From the NCBI RefSeq assembly GCF_017355835.1, contig NZ_JAFEWF010000003.1:328805-392804 (forward strand): a DNA stretch of 64,000 nt. Reading direction: 5' to 3'. The notes under the pieces were generated by a model. That model ran no database searches. It was not told where the DNA came from and saw only the letters and a list, made by a program, of their open reading frames with translations. The translations under genes were made by a program, and so were the position numbers. Source of the DNA: Desertivirga brevis. GTDB taxonomy: Bacteria > Bacteroidota > Bacteroidia > Sphingobacteriales > Sphingobacteriaceae. This document shows, one piece after another, positions 35,409-45,511 of this stretch. Position 1 is the first letter of the stretch; every line of letters begins with the position of its first letter.

Positions 35409-37961
35409 ATGAATAGATACTTAATTACTTTATATCTTATCGTATTTAGCACTGTAGCTTTCGGTCAGATTGGAAGGCCAATGCAACAAGGGCCACGCAG
35501 ACCTACTACAGGCAATGATGAAATAAGCTATTTGAACCCAAAGGAATATGTGATTGGGGGGATTAGCGTTACAGGGACACAGAACCTTGATAAAGACATT
35601 CTGATCCAAATATCGAAGTTAACTCCAGGCGACAGGATCGAAGTACCAGGCGATGCAACCGCAAATGCTGTAAAAAATCTTTGGGCCCAAGGTCTTTTTG
35701 ATGATGTCAAGCTTAACGTTACCCAAATTAAGGATGATTCCATCTTTTTTGATATTGCAGTTGTTGAACGTCCTCGTTTAACAAGGATTGATCTGGTTGG
35801 TTTGAAAAAAGGTCAAGCAGACGATATTCGTGAAAAGTTAAATGATAAGAAGGGTAAGATCGTTAATGAAGCTCTTTTAAGCAACAGTACTGCTATTATT
35901 AAAAAGTACTTCAATGAGAAGGGTTATTTGTATGCTGAAGTGAGCTTTAACCAAAAGAAAGACCCAGCCGACCCTAATAATGTTATTCTTGAGATTAAGG
36001 TAGATAAGAAGTCAAAGACTAAGATCAGCGATATTAAATTCGCTGGAAATGATTCCTTCTCTTCCCGGGAACTGAAAAAGTTCATGAAAAAGACGAAGGA
36101 AAAGTCTCCAATAAATATTCTTCGTTCCAGCAAATTCCTTCAGGATAAGTATGAGGAGGATAAACGTAACCTGATTGCTAAAATGCAGGCCAAAGGTTAC
36201 CGAGATGCTGAACTTTTAAGTGATACAGTGATCAAGAATAATAACGGAACTGTTAATCTGGCTCTAAAAGTTTATGAAGGGCCTAAGTACTATTTTGGCG
36301 ACGTTACATTTGCCGGAAACGCTGTTTACACTGAAGAGTACCTGATGAATATGTTAGGTATTAAAAAAGGTGATGTATTTAGTGAAGAGAAGCTTGAAAA
36401 GAAACTTCGTGGAAGTCAGAACGGAGATGATGTTTCATCAGTATATCTTAACAACGGCTACCTAACCTTCAATGTGGATCCGGTTCAGACCAGAGTTCGT
36501 AAAGATACTATCGACCTTGAACTAAGGATTTTCGAAGGTCCTCAATATACGATCAACAAGGTTTCTTTGAAAGGTAACGATATCACGCACGACAAAGTAG
36601 TTATTCGCGAGATCCGTACTAAACCGGGTCAGAAGTTTTCCAAAGAAGCTGTAGTTCGTACAACACGTGAGATAGCACAACTTGGAAACTTTGATGAGCA
36701 GAAGACCGACGTTCGTCCAATACCCAACCCTGCAGATGGTACAGTAGATATCGAGTACACAGTGGCTGAAAAGCCTTCTGACCAGATAGAACTGTCCGGA
36801 GGTTTTGGTGGCGGTCGCATCATCGGTACCCTCGGTTTAACATTTAATAACTTTTCGGCGCGTAACTTATTCAATTTAAAAGAGTGGAAACCACTTCCAA
36901 AAGGAGATGGTCAGAAATTAAGTATACGCGGTCAGACAAACGGAAAATACTATCAATCGTACAGCTTCTCTTTTTCTGAGCCTTGGTTGGGAGGGAAAAA
37001 GCCTGTTTATTTCGGTATTAGTGCTTTTACATCCCTTAGTACTTACGGAACAAGTCTTTATTCTAATAATACAAGTCCTACTGATCCAAGAATACGTCTG
37101 AATGGTGTCACCTTCAGTCTGGGTCAGAGATTGAAATGGCCAGATGATTATTTTCAATTGAATTCTGCTGCTAACTTCGAACAGTATAAATTAAGAAATT
37201 ATTCAGGGTTTCTCTTTAATACAGGTACTTCTTATAACTTTAATATAAGTCAGCAAATTAGCCGGAACTCTGTAGATGCACCTGTATATCCAACTTCAGG
37301 ATCGCATATCCGTTTCACTGTTCAGGCTACCCCGCCTTATTCATTGTTCAATAACATCAATTATCAGGCTGCTGAGGCAAAAGACAGGTATAAGTTTACC
37401 GAGTACCATAAGTGGAAGTTTGAGTCGCAGTGGTATCAGCGTATGGCAGGTAAGTTAGTGCTTAAGGCGCAGGCACAATTTGGTTTCCTGGGAATGTATA
37501 ACAAAGCTGTTGGTCCTTCTGCGTTTGAAAGGTTTAGATTAGGAGGTGACGGAATGCAAGGTTATAGCTTCCTTCAGGGATCGGAGATCATTGGCTTGCG
37601 TGGGTATCAGAATAACGCAGTTATACCTGAAGGTTCAAATCCTTCGATCGCCCAAAATTCAGGTAGCCCTATTTTCAATAAATATATTCTCGAACTTCGT
37701 TATCCGTTAACATTAAGTCAGCAGGCCCAGGTGTTCGGATTGATCTTCGCCGAGGGTGGTAATACCTGGGACCGTTTCAAAGATTTCACGCCATTTAATG
37801 TTCGTCGTTCCGTGGGTATAGGTGCAAGGATTTTCCTTCCAATCTTTGGTCTTCTTGGAATTGATTACGGGTATGGCTTTGATAAAATTCCTGGATTACC
37901 TGATGCTAACAAGGGGCAATTCCACTTCAGTATTGCTCAGCAGTTAAACGGCGGATTCTAA
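35409..37961 (+). CDS. bamA: Outer-membrane assembly factor BamA
   Basis: 850 residues from the ATG at 35409; a TTG 12 bases upstream is also in frame. A signal peptide ends near AFGQ. Five POTRA domains cover about 45-450 (repeats such as ISVTGTQNLDKDIL, ITDIKFAGNDSFSS-like and VSLKGNDITHDKVV), then a 16-strand barrel. The barrel contains the lid-locking motif region FERFRLGGDGMQGY. It folds and inserts barrel proteins in the outer membrane. Two Skp/OmpH chaperone genes follow. Confidence 0.95.
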   Translation: MNRYLITLYLIVFSTVAFGQIGRPMQQGPRRPTTGNDEISYLNPKEYVIGGISVTGTQNLDKDILIQISKLTPGDRIEVPGDATANAVKNLWAQGLFDDVKLNVTQIKDDSIFFDIAVVERPRLTRIDLVGLKKGQADDIREKLNDKKGKIVNEALLSNSTAIIKKYFNEKGYLYAEVSFNQKKDPADPNNVILEIKVDKKSKTKISDIKFAGNDSFSSRELKKFMKKTKEKSPINILRSSKFLQDKYEEDKRNLIAKMQAKGYRDAELLSDTVIKNNNGTVNLALKVYEGPKYYFGDVTFAGNAVYTEEYLMNMLGIKKGDVFSEEKLEKKLRGSQNGDDVSSVYLNNGYLTFNVDPVQTRVRKDTIDLELRIFEGPQYTINKVSLKGNDITHDKVVIREIRTKPGQKFSKEAVVRTTREIAQLGNFDEQKTDVRPIPNPADGTVDIEYTVAEKPSDQIELSGGFGGGRIIGTLGLTFNNFSARNLFNLKEWKPLPKGDGQKLSIRGQTNGKYYQSYSFSFSEPWLGGKKPVYFGISAFTSLSTYGTSLYSNNTSPTDPRIRLNGVTFSLGQRLKWPDDYFQLNSAANFEQYKLRNYSGFLFNTGTSYNFNISQQISRNSVDAPVYPTSGSHIRFTVQATPPYSLFNNINYQAAEAKDRYKFTEYHKWKFESQWYQRMAGKLVLKAQAQFGFLGMYNKAVGPSAFERFRLGGDGMQGYSFLQGSEIIGLRGYQNNAVIPEGSNPSIAQNSGSPIFNKYILELRYPLTLSQQAQVFGLIFAEGGNTWDRFKDFTPFNVRRSVGIGARIFLPIFGLLGIDYGYGFDKIPGLPDANKGQFHFSIAQQLNGGF

Positions 37962-38044
37962 TAAGAAATATAAGATTGCAATTAAACTATTCGATTCTAA
38001 TTCAATCATAAGAAGAAATAAACCTAGTATAAAGGGAGAATTCG

Positions 38045-38575
38045 ATGAAAAAGATTTTATTAATTTGTTGCTTTACACTAATTTCAGGGCTTTCAGCTTT
38101 TGCGCAGAGATTTGCTTATGTAGACAGCGAGTATATCCTTAAACACATACCCGAATATTTGTCGGCTCAAAAGCAGTTGGATGCCTTATCGCAGCAATGG
38201 CAAAAAGAAGTAGATGGCCGGTTCGCGGAAGTTGAAAAGATGTACAAAGCCTATCAGGCAGATCAGGTGCTCTTGACCGACGAGATGCGTAAACGACGTG
38301 AGAATGAAATTGTGGAAAGGGAAAAAGAAGCCAAAGAGTTTCAAAGACAGAAATTCGGCTTTGAGGGGGAGCTATATCAGCAGCGTGTAAAATTGGTAAA
38401 ACCAATACAAGAAAGGGTAGCAAAAGCCGTAGAAGCTGTAGCGGAGAACGGCGGACTTGATATGGTTTTTGATAAAAACAGTAACGTGATAATGCTTTAC
38501 GCAAGTTTACGTTTAGATAAGAGTAATGATGTTATTACGCGCCTGGGCTACAAGCCAGGTACTTTAGCGAAGTAA
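38045..38575 (+). CDS. OmpH/Skp-family periplasmic chaperone (first copy)
   Basis: 176 residues. A signal peptide ends near SAFAQ. The start of the mature protein is RFAYVDSEYILKHIPEY, the OmpH signature. A long charged coiled coil (about 45-125) follows, rich in Gln, Glu and Lys, forming the tentacle of the trimeric chaperone. It carries unfolded outer-membrane proteins to BamA. Related to the next gene; this pair matches the Omp17/OmpH pair of other Bacteroidota, where one copy is linked to PorG-dependent secretion. Confidence 0.92.
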   Translation: MKKILLICCFTLISGLSAFAQRFAYVDSEYILKHIPEYLSAQKQLDALSQQWQKEVDGRFAEVEKMYKAYQADQVLLTDEMRKRRENEIVEREKEAKEFQRQKFGFEGELYQQRVKLVKPIQERVAKAVEAVAENGGLDMVFDKNSNVIMLYASLRLDKSNDVITRLGYKPGTLAK

Positions 38576-38611
38576 GAGTTTAGAACAACATAATTTATTT
38601 TTTAAGACAGA

Positions 38612-39172
38612 ATGAAAAGATTATTTAAAGTAGCGGTAGTTGCAGTTGGATTATTTTTCGCGGGCACTTCAGTTAATGCACAAAAGTTAGGACATATCGA
38701 TTCAGGTACTTTATTACAGTCAATGCCTGAAATGAAAGCAGCAGATGCAGCTTTTAAAACTTTCCAGGAGCAGAAAGAAAATGTGATCAAACAAATGGAT
38801 GCGGAGCGTCAGAAAAAGATCACTACATACCAGGAAAAAGCTCGTAATCTAAGTGAGGCAAACAAAGAAACTTTGGGAAAAGAGCTGGAAGGGTTGGTTA
38901 AAGAAATCCAGGATATGGAAAAGCGTATCACTGAAGGCCAGCAAAAAGCTCAACAAGAGCTTCAAGCTAAAAATGGAGAGTTATACCAACCATTATACAA
39001 AAAGGCTGAAGACGCAGTTAGAGCAGTAGCAAAAGAAAAAGGTTACGCTTACGTATTTGACGTATCACAACCAGGTGTAGTATTTTTCGATGGCGGCGAC
39101 GATATTCTTAAATTAGTACAGGCGAAATTAGGTATCTCTGCTAATTCTACAGCAGCTGCACCAAAGAAATAA
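38612..39172 (+). CDS. OmpH/Skp-family periplasmic chaperone (second copy)
   Basis: 186 residues. A signal peptide ends near SVNAQ, then KLGHIDSGTLLQSMPEMK, the same signature as the first copy. A coiled coil runs about 50-130. The C-terminal part AYVFDVSQPGVVFFDGGDDI continues the domain, and a short Ala/Lys tail ends the protein. A terminator follows 28 bases after the stop, closing the envelope gene block before nuoH. Confidence 0.93.
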   Translation: MKRLFKVAVVAVGLFFAGTSVNAQKLGHIDSGTLLQSMPEMKAADAAFKTFQEQKENVIKQMDAERQKKITTYQEKARNLSEANKETLGKELEGLVKEIQDMEKRITEGQQKAQQELQAKNGELYQPLYKKAEDAVRAVAKEKGYAYVFDVSQPGVVFFDGGDDILKLVQAKLGISANSTAAAPKK

Positions 39173-39200
39173 GCAAGGTTAAAACTTTCGATAACAAAAG

Positions 39201-39228
39201 CAGCGGAGACGACATCTCCGCTGTTTTT
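39201..39228 (+). terminator. Intrinsic terminator after the second skp gene
   Basis: CAGCGGAGA and TCTCCGCTG form a 9-bp perfect stem with loop CGACA, followed by TTTTT. It separates the bamA-skp block from nuoH. Confidence 0.92.
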
Positions 39229-39306
39229 GTTTGTAACCTATACCTTCTATCATCTTATTTTCAATAATCAATAAAGTTCAGGGTTTTTGCTGTCGATTCC
39301 GTAAGT

Positions 39307-40395
39307 TTGGCCCAAATTTCAGAATTGAACTTTTTCGTTACATATATCCTCGTAGCAATACTGCTTTTCTCTTTTACTGCGTTATTTGCCCTCTTTGCGG
39401 TATATGCAGAAAGAAAAGTTTCTGCTTTTATACAGGATAGACTGGGGCCAATGGAAACGGGAAAGTTTGGAAGCCTGCAAACTCTAGCTGACATCCTGAA
39501 GATGTTGCAGAAGGAATTTATCATTCCGGCTGCTGCAGACAAAGTACTATTTGTTGTCGCTCCTGTTATCATATTTATTTCCGTTTATATGGGATTTGCG
39601 AGTTTACCCTGGGCTCCTGATCTTATTCCAGCCAATATCAATCTCGGTGTTTTTTACGTTTTCGCAATCGTCTCAGTCGAGTCGGTTGGGATTCTTATGG
39701 CAGGTTGGGGGTCAAATAATAAGTATTCCTTACTTGGAGCTCTTCGTAGTGTGGCGCAAGTGGTATCTTATGAAATTCCCGCCGGAATAGCTATTATATC
39801 TGCTGTCATGATCTCTCAGAGTCTCGATTTGCAGGAAATATCAAGGCTTCAGGGAATACTGACAGATCAAACAACTAAGTTCTTTGGGTTTTGGGATGTA
39901 ACAGAAATTGGTGGCATCTTTGCGTGGAATATTTTTCAGGCACCTCATCTGATAATAGCTTACGTTATTTACTTTATAGCATCCCTCGCAGAATGTAATC
40001 GCGCTCCCTTTGATATTCCGGAGGCTGAGTCGGAGCTGGTATCCGGTTTTCATACTGAATATACAGGTATTCGATTTGCCTTTGTATTCCTCGGCGAATA
40101 CTCTATGATGTTCCTGGTGGGGATGTTTGGAGTTCTGTTATTCCTTGGTGGGTGGAATACTCCGCTGCCTAACATAGGCTCTGTAACGCTGGCTGATTGG
40201 ACCACAGGGACTGCCTGGGGAATATTTTGGATAGTCGTCAAGGTTTTACTGGTGGTATTTGTTCAAATGTGGATACGCTGGACCTTACCACGCTTGCGTG
40301 TTGATCAGCTGATGGACCTTTGTTGGAAAGTTTTAACTCCACTTGCGTTTTTGTGTATGCTGATCTCTGGAGTTTGGAGATTGTTAGTGATGTAG
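39307..40395 (+). CDS. nuoH: NADH-quinone oxidoreductase subunit H
   Basis: 362 residues with eight to nine transmembrane helices. Conserved [16 protein letters not shown] near 35, [45 protein letters not shown] and [15 protein letters not shown]. NuoH links the peripheral arm to the membrane arm and helps form the quinone site. No ATG fits; the start is probably TTG at 39307. It is the first gene of nuoH-N and directly follows an unrelated block and a terminator, so nuoA-G must be elsewhere if present. Confidence 0.94.
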   Translation: MAQISELNFFVTYILVAILLFSFTALFALFAVYAERKVSAFIQDRLGPMETGKFGSLQTLADILKMLQKEFIIPAAADKVLFVVAPVIIFISVYMGFASLPWAPDLIPANINLGVFYVFAIVSVESVGILMAGWGSNNKYSLLGALRSVAQVVSYEIPAGIAIISAVMISQSLDLQEISRLQGILTDQTTKFFGFWDVTEIGGIFAWNIFQAPHLIIAYVIYFIASLAECNRAPFDIPEAESELVSGFHTEYTGIRFAFVFLGEYSMMFLVGMFGVLLFLGGWNTPLPNIGSVTLADWTTGTAWGIFWIVVKVLLVVFVQMWIRWTLPRLRVDQLMDLCWKVLTPLAFLCMLISGVWRLLVM

Positions 40396-40417
40396 ATTAG
40401 AGATAAGGAATTTAGAA

Positions 40418-41005
40418 TTGACTATTAAGAACACTATATCGTCTTTTGTTACTGCCTGGAAGGGCTTAGCACTTACCTTGAAGCATCTACTTGCCGCTGG
40501 AAAAAAGCGTCAGACTTTAGATGTTAAGAAGGATAATTATTTTTCTGAGCAAGAGGGAGTGGTTACGGTACAGTATCCTAAGGAGAAGATTCCTATACCA
40601 GAGGTGGGCCGATATCAGCTGCACGTAGAGATAGATGATTGCATAGTCTGTGATCTTTGTGCAAAGATCTGTCCCGTAGATTGTATAGAGATAGAAAGCA
40701 TAAAAGGAACAGGACCACTTGGTCAGACCTCAGATGGAACAGTTAAGCGCCTGCATGCAGCTAAGTTCGACATTGATATGGCCAAATGTCTTTACTGCGG
40801 CTTATGTACTGTTGTTTGTCCAACTGAATGCATAACAATGACGAATCAGTACGACCGGACAGTAACGAATGTAGCTGAACTGACATATAAGTTCTCGGAC
40901 ATGACTCCTGAAGAAGCAGAGGAAAAAAGGCAGGAGCTGGCTAAACAGCAGGCAGAGAAACAGGCAGCTAAGGAAGCTGCGATGAAAGCAAAAAAAGGAG
41001 AATAA
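40418..41005 (+). CDS. nuoI: NADH-quinone oxidoreductase subunit I
   Basis: 195 residues. Two 4Fe-4S motifs are clear: CIVCDLCAKICPVDC and CLYCGLCTVVCPTEC, which hold clusters N6a and N6b passing electrons towards quinone. The C-terminus is an unusual Lys/Ala/Glu-rich charged tail. The start is TTG at 40418, 22 bases after nuoH; no ATG precedes the conserved part. Confidence 0.95.
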   Translation: MTIKNTISSFVTAWKGLALTLKHLLAAGKKRQTLDVKKDNYFSEQEGVVTVQYPKEKIPIPEVGRYQLHVEIDDCIVCDLCAKICPVDCIEIESIKGTGPLGQTSDGTVKRLHAAKFDIDMAKCLYCGLCTVVCPTECITMTNQYDRTVTNVAELTYKFSDMTPEEAEEKRQELAKQQAEKQAAKEAAMKAKKGE

Positions 41006-41012
41006 TTAATTG

Positions 41013-41555
41013 ATGAACTTAGAACAGATAGTTTTTTATGTGTTTGCTGCCGTAGTGTTGTTTTCAGCGTTACTCGTAGTGGCTTCACGAAATCTGGTTA
41101 GGTCTATCTTCCTCTTTTTTATCACCTTGTTTTCTATGGCAGGGATCTTTGTTTTTGCTCTGGCAGACTTTGTGGCTTTAACCCAACTGGTTATTTATGT
41201 AGGAGGAGTTCTTGTACTGATGATCTTTGCCTTCTTGCTGTCAAACAAAAGTATTCTTGATGATCCGGAGCAATTTAAAACCAAGTTGTTTGGAATTCAT
41301 AATTTGCCAGCTATCCTTGCAGCCTTTTTATTCTTTGGGATATTGCTGTGGTGTATTTCGTTAGCTCAGGTTGATATTCTCGATTGGATACAAGGATCTG
41401 CTAATAATACCTTGCAGGTTTCTGATAATACAATTCATTATATTGGTATTACCTTAATGACAAAATACCTCCTTCCATTTGAGGTAGTATCTATATTTCT
41501 GTTAATGGCGCTAATTGGTGCAGCCCATCTTGCAAGAAAGGAGCGAAAAATATGA
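41013..41555 (+). CDS. nuoJ: NADH-quinone oxidoreductase subunit J
   Basis: 180 residues from the ATG at 41013. Five hydrophobic helices. The block ALADFVALTQLVIYVGGVLVLMIFAFLL is the conserved TM3 region with the pi-bulge. The membrane subunit next to NuoK. It overlaps nuoK by four bases (ATGA). Confidence 0.94.
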   Translation: MNLEQIVFYVFAAVVLFSALLVVASRNLVRSIFLFFITLFSMAGIFVFALADFVALTQLVIYVGGVLVLMIFAFLLSNKSILDDPEQFKTKLFGIHNLPAILAAFLFFGILLWCISLAQVDILDWIQGSANNTLQVSDNTIHYIGITLMTKYLLPFEVVSIFLLMALIGAAHLARKERKI

Positions 41556-41857
41556 TCCCGCTTTCACATTATATGCTCATTAGTGCTGCATTATTTAGTA
41601 TTGGTATTTACGCTGTTCTTTCTAAGCGCAATGCAATTATGATCTTGATCGGGATTGAATTTATGCTTAACGCAGCAATTCTTAATTTTGTAGCCTTTAG
41701 CAAACACGATAAGTTCTCGGCGAGCGGTCAGGTGTTTGCGCTGTTCGCAATCGTATTGGCTGCTGCAGCTGTTGCCGTATCACTTGCTATCATTTTAAAT
41801 GTTTACAAATACTATAAAACGATAGACCCAACTAAAATAGATAAGTTAAGAGATTAA
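41552..41857 (+). CDS. nuoK: NADH-quinone oxidoreductase subunit K
   Basis: 101 residues, three transmembrane helices, normal length. GIYAVLSKRNAIMILIGIEFMLNAAILNFVAF carries the conserved membrane Glu (in IGIEFMLN) of the proton path. AIVLAAAAVAVSLAIILNVYK forms the third helix. Overlapped by nuoJ; nuoL starts one base after its stop. Confidence 0.95.
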   Translation: MIPLSHYMLISAALFSIGIYAVLSKRNAIMILIGIEFMLNAAILNFVAFSKHDKFSASGQVFALFAIVLAAAAVAVSLAIILNVYKYYKTIDPTKIDKLRD

Positions 41858-41858
41858 A

Positions 41859-43916
41859 TTGGATACGTTCACCAAGGAAACCATAAGTCTTCTGGCTCTG
41901 ATAGCCACTTTATTACCGCTTTTTTCATTTGCGGGCATACTCTTGGTGCCTGGTAGCAGAGATCGCGGTTCTTTCTTTTCTATACTTAACATTGCAACTA
42001 GTCTTGTCATTTCGGTAGTTGTTTTCCTTAATGTTTGGAATAAGCAACCCGTTCATGAGCAATTCGACTGGTTTATTATTGGTGACTGGCGCTTTAAAAT
42101 AGGTATTCTCATCAATAATCTCTCAGCATTAATGCTGTTGCTGATCTCATTCATTGCCACTCTTGTTCATGTTTACTCAACCAAGTATATGGAGGGCGAC
42201 CCTTACATATTCCGCTATTGGGCATATTTGGGACTTTTCTGTTTTTCCATGTTTGGATTGGTGATCACCGACAATTTGCTAATGCTCTATATGTTTTGGG
42301 AGCTTGTTGGTTTTTCCTCTTACCTGCTGATTGGATTTTGGTTCACAAGGGAATCTGCAGTACAGGCCAATAAAAAAGCGTTTATCATGAATCGTCTTGG
42401 CGATTTGGGCTTTCTTATAGGTATTATGATCATTTTTTCGCAATTCCAGACCCTTGATATCAATTTGCTATTCGGTGATGGAGGATTTTTTAAAAGATCT
42501 TTAGTGCAGGGCGATGTATGGTATTTTAGTTCTACCAATATGCCTGCCGTTTGGCTTACTGTCGCTGGGCTGGCTTTTTTCTTTGGAGCTTCTGCCAAGT
42601 CGGCTCAATTTCCACTACATACATGGTTGCCTGATGCAATGGAGGGACCAACCTCTGTTTCCTCCCTGATTCACGCTGCCACGATGGTCGCCGCTGGGGT
42701 TTTCCTTATTGCCAGAATTTATCCAGTCTTTAACCCGACTGTTTTGACAGTAATAGCAGTAGTAGGGGGGGCGACCGCTTTTATGGCTGCTACTATTGCT
42801 CTTACACAAAACGATATAAAGCGAATTCTGGCATATTCCACCATTTCACAGCTTGGGTTTATGATGCTAGCAATGGGCGTAGGTGCCGTTGCCCCTGCGA
42901 TTTTTCACCTTGTAACCCACGCTTTTTTTAAATGCCTTCTATTTCTGGCAGCAGGTGCAGTTATACATGAGATGCACCACCTTAAGGATAAAAAGGGCTT
43001 GGACTTTGACCATCAGGATATTCGAAACATGGGCGGCTTAAGGAAGTTTATGCCAATAACCTTTATCTCAATGCTGCTGGCCTCATTAGCTTTAATAGGT
43101 CTTCCATTTACTTCTGGTTATTTATCAAAGGATGCTATCCTGATTCAGTCGTTCGAGTGGGGCGAAGCAATGGGTGGATGGGCAAAGATAGTCCCTTATA
43201 CAGCCTTATTAGCATCATGGATGACCGCCTTTTATGTGGCCCGACTTATATTCAAGGTTTTCTTTGGAGAGTTGCGTATTAATTCGCTTTTTAATCAAAC
43301 ATTTTCACTTCATGAGGCCCCGGTAGCAATGAAATCAGTACTGGTAGTCCTTGCGATATTTTGTCTATTCCCTCTATTTTCTTTAAACCCACTTCATGCA
43401 AGCCATGCCTGGATAGTAGAGGGACTTCCTTATTTATCATCTATACCTGCTATTGATACCTATCATATCATCGTTCCTGCAGTGGTTTCAGTTGCAGCAA
43501 TCATACTTATAGCTGTGGCCTATAAATGGTATGGTAAGAACGGCAAGGCACCGGATTTTTCCAACACTGGACTATTCCGGTTTTCTCAAAACCAATGGTA
43601 TCTCGACAAGTTATATAAAACTGCAATTGTAAATGGCGTATTGGGTCTTGCTCGCTCCAGTTTTTCCTTTGATAAGACGGTTGTTGATGGTATTGTAAAC
43701 TCCTCCGGCAGGATTGCAATGATACTAGCTGTGATCGTTGAATGGTTTGATAGGAAAGTTGTTGATGGACTTGTAAACGGTGTGGCGTCTTTATCCAAAA
43801 CCATAGGTAATTTTGTAAGACATTTTCAAACAGGGCGCCTTCAGCATTATCTCCTGTTTATGATATTAATACTACTCACTTTTTTTGTTATAAAATATTT
43901 TAGCCAGGCTATATGA
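41859..43916 (+). CDS. nuoL: NADH-quinone oxidoreductase subunit L
   Basis: 685 residues with about 16 helices, an antiporter-like proton channel. The block MFWELVGFSSYLLIGFWF has the conserved Glu, FFFGASAKSAQFPLHTWLPDAMEGPTSVSSLIHAATMV has the Lys and broken helix, and HAFFKCLLFLAAGAVIHEMHH is the TM12 region. The C-terminal lateral helix is present. Start TTG at 41859. It overlaps nuoM by four bases (ATGA). Confidence 0.96.
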   Translation: MDTFTKETISLLALIATLLPLFSFAGILLVPGSRDRGSFFSILNIATSLVISVVVFLNVWNKQPVHEQFDWFIIGDWRFKIGILINNLSALMLLLISFIATLVHVYSTKYMEGDPYIFRYWAYLGLFCFSMFGLVITDNLLMLYMFWELVGFSSYLLIGFWFTRESAVQANKKAFIMNRLGDLGFLIGIMIIFSQFQTLDINLLFGDGGFFKRSLVQGDVWYFSSTNMPAVWLTVAGLAFFFGASAKSAQFPLHTWLPDAMEGPTSVSSLIHAATMVAAGVFLIARIYPVFNPTVLTVIAVVGGATAFMAATIALTQNDIKRILAYSTISQLGFMMLAMGVGAVAPAIFHLVTHAFFKCLLFLAAGAVIHEMHHLKDKKGLDFDHQDIRNMGGLRKFMPITFISMLLASLALIGLPFTSGYLSKDAILIQSFEWGEAMGGWAKIVPYTALLASWMTAFYVARLIFKVFFGELRINSLFNQTFSLHEAPVAMKSVLVVLAIFCLFPLFSLNPLHASHAWIVEGLPYLSSIPAIDTYHIIVPAVVSVAAIILIAVAYKWYGKNGKAPDFSNTGLFRFSQNQWYLDKLYKTAIVNGVLGLARSSFSFDKTVVDGIVNSSGRIAMILAVIVEWFDRKVVDGLVNGVASLSKTIGNFVRHFQTGRLQHYLLFMILILLTFFVIKYFSQAI

Positions 43917-45511
43917 GTTTGCTTTCTCTGTTGATTTTTCTTCCGATAGTGGCGGGTATACTTATTCTGTTGCTACCCTCCTCATGGCAGCAGCGATATA
44001 AGTACCTTGCTCTTGGAGCGGTATTGGTACAGTTAGTAATAAGCGCTTATATCTATATCAATTTCAATAACACCATGCCTGGCATTGCCGACCAGAGCCA
44101 GTATCAGCTAGTGGAACGGATCCCGTGGATTCGTTTGAACCTTGGCGCACTTGGAAACCTCGAAATAGATTACTTTCTTGGTATTGACGGACTATCGATG
44201 CCTTTTCTTGTGCTGACCTCCCTTGTGATGCTCGTAGCTCTTCTTGCTAGTTGGGACATCCAAAAGAACCTTAGAGGTTTCTTTGCTTTATTTCTTCTTC
44301 TTGACTGTGCGGTAATGGGCGTGTTTTCTGCCTTGGATTTCTTCTTATTCTATGTTTTCTACGAATTAATGCTACTGCCCTTGTATTTCCTGATTGGAAT
44401 GTGGGGAGGTGTACGCCGGGAATACGCAGCAATCAAGTTTTTCTTATACACCTTACTAGGTTCGGTCTTTATGTTATTGGTTATTATCGGACTCTATTTT
44501 TCAGTGACAGATCCAGAGTCGGGCAACCATACATTCAACATGCTTCATATGATGAATCCAGCTAACTATGCTCCGGATTCCATCTTTTCAATAGTAGCAA
44601 ACCAGGAAATATTTGGTGTATCGGCAAGGCTCCTTGCATTCATTGTGTTGTTTGTAGCTTTCGCGATCAAGGTTCCCATTGTTCCATTGCATACATGGCT
44701 TCCGGATGCACACGTAGAAGCACCAACACCGGTTTCTATTATTCTTGCCGGGGTATTGCTAAAAATAGGAGGCTATGGGATTTTAAGGGTGTGTATGAGC
44801 ATGTTCCCTGATGCAGCAATTCAATCAGCATGGTGGCTTGGATTGATAGGAGTTGTTTCGATACTCTATGGTGCTTTGAATGCTCTTGCTCAAAGAGATT
44901 TAAAGAGGCTTATAGCGTATTCATCAGTATCTCATATGGGGTTTGTTCTTCTGGGCATTGCCTCTGCTACTTCAGAAGGGATTAGTGGCGCCATGATGCA
45001 AATGATCAGTCACGGATTCTTGTCATCAATGTTATTCTTCCTTGTCGGTGTTCTTTATGAACGCGTCCACAACCGGGAAATCCCAAATTTTCGTGGGTTG
45101 GCTTTAATTATGCCACGCTATACCGTTTTCATTATGATAGCGTTTTTTGCTTCACTCGGACTCCCTGGTTTTTCTGCATTTATCGCAGAGGCCTTCAGTC
45201 TTATTGGCGCCTTCAATTCCGAAAGTATAAACGGTTTAATTCCCCGGTGGATGGCGGTTGCAGGTTCAGTCGGCATTCTTTTAGGTGCTTCATATCTATT
45301 ATGGACACTTCAGAGAATGTTCTTCGGAGAAACACGACTATGGGGAGGCGATGAATGGAAAGCTAAATTAAAGGATATTAATGGTAGAGAGATTTTCGCC
45401 TTAACCTCTCTGTCTCTGATGTCTCTGGCCTTAGGTATCTTACCTTCACTTGCTTTTGATAAAATGAATGCTTCCGTATTGGAGCTGATCCAGTTAATGA
45501 ACATACGATAG
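43913..45511 (+). CDS. nuoM: NADH-quinone oxidoreductase subunit M
   Basis: 532 residues, about 14 helices. Conserved FYVFYELMLLPLYFLIGMWGG with the Glu, FAIKVPIVPLHTWLPDAHVEAPTPVSIILAGVLLKIGGYG with the Lys and discontinuous helix, and SYSSVSHMGFVLLGI-like IAYSSVSHMGFVLLGIAS. A proton channel of the membrane arm. The ATG overlaps the nuoL stop, and the stop abuts the nuoN start. Confidence 0.96.
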   Translation: MSLLSLLIFLPIVAGILILLLPSSWQQRYKYLALGAVLVQLVISAYIYINFNNTMPGIADQSQYQLVERIPWIRLNLGALGNLEIDYFLGIDGLSMPFLVLTSLVMLVALLASWDIQKNLRGFFALFLLLDCAVMGVFSALDFFLFYVFYELMLLPLYFLIGMWGGVRREYAAIKFFLYTLLGSVFMLLVIIGLYFSVTDPESGNHTFNMLHMMNPANYAPDSIFSIVANQEIFGVSARLLAFIVLFVAFAIKVPIVPLHTWLPDAHVEAPTPVSIILAGVLLKIGGYGILRVCMSMFPDAAIQSAWWLGLIGVVSILYGALNALAQRDLKRLIAYSSVSHMGFVLLGIASATSEGISGAMMQMISHGFLSSMLFFLVGVLYERVHNREIPNFRGLALIMPRYTVFIMIAFFASLGLPGFSAFIAEAFSLIGAFNSESINGLIPRWMAVAGSVGILLGASYLLWTLQRMFFGETRLWGGDEWKAKLKDINGREIFALTSLSLMSLALGILPSLAFDKMNASVLELIQLMNIR

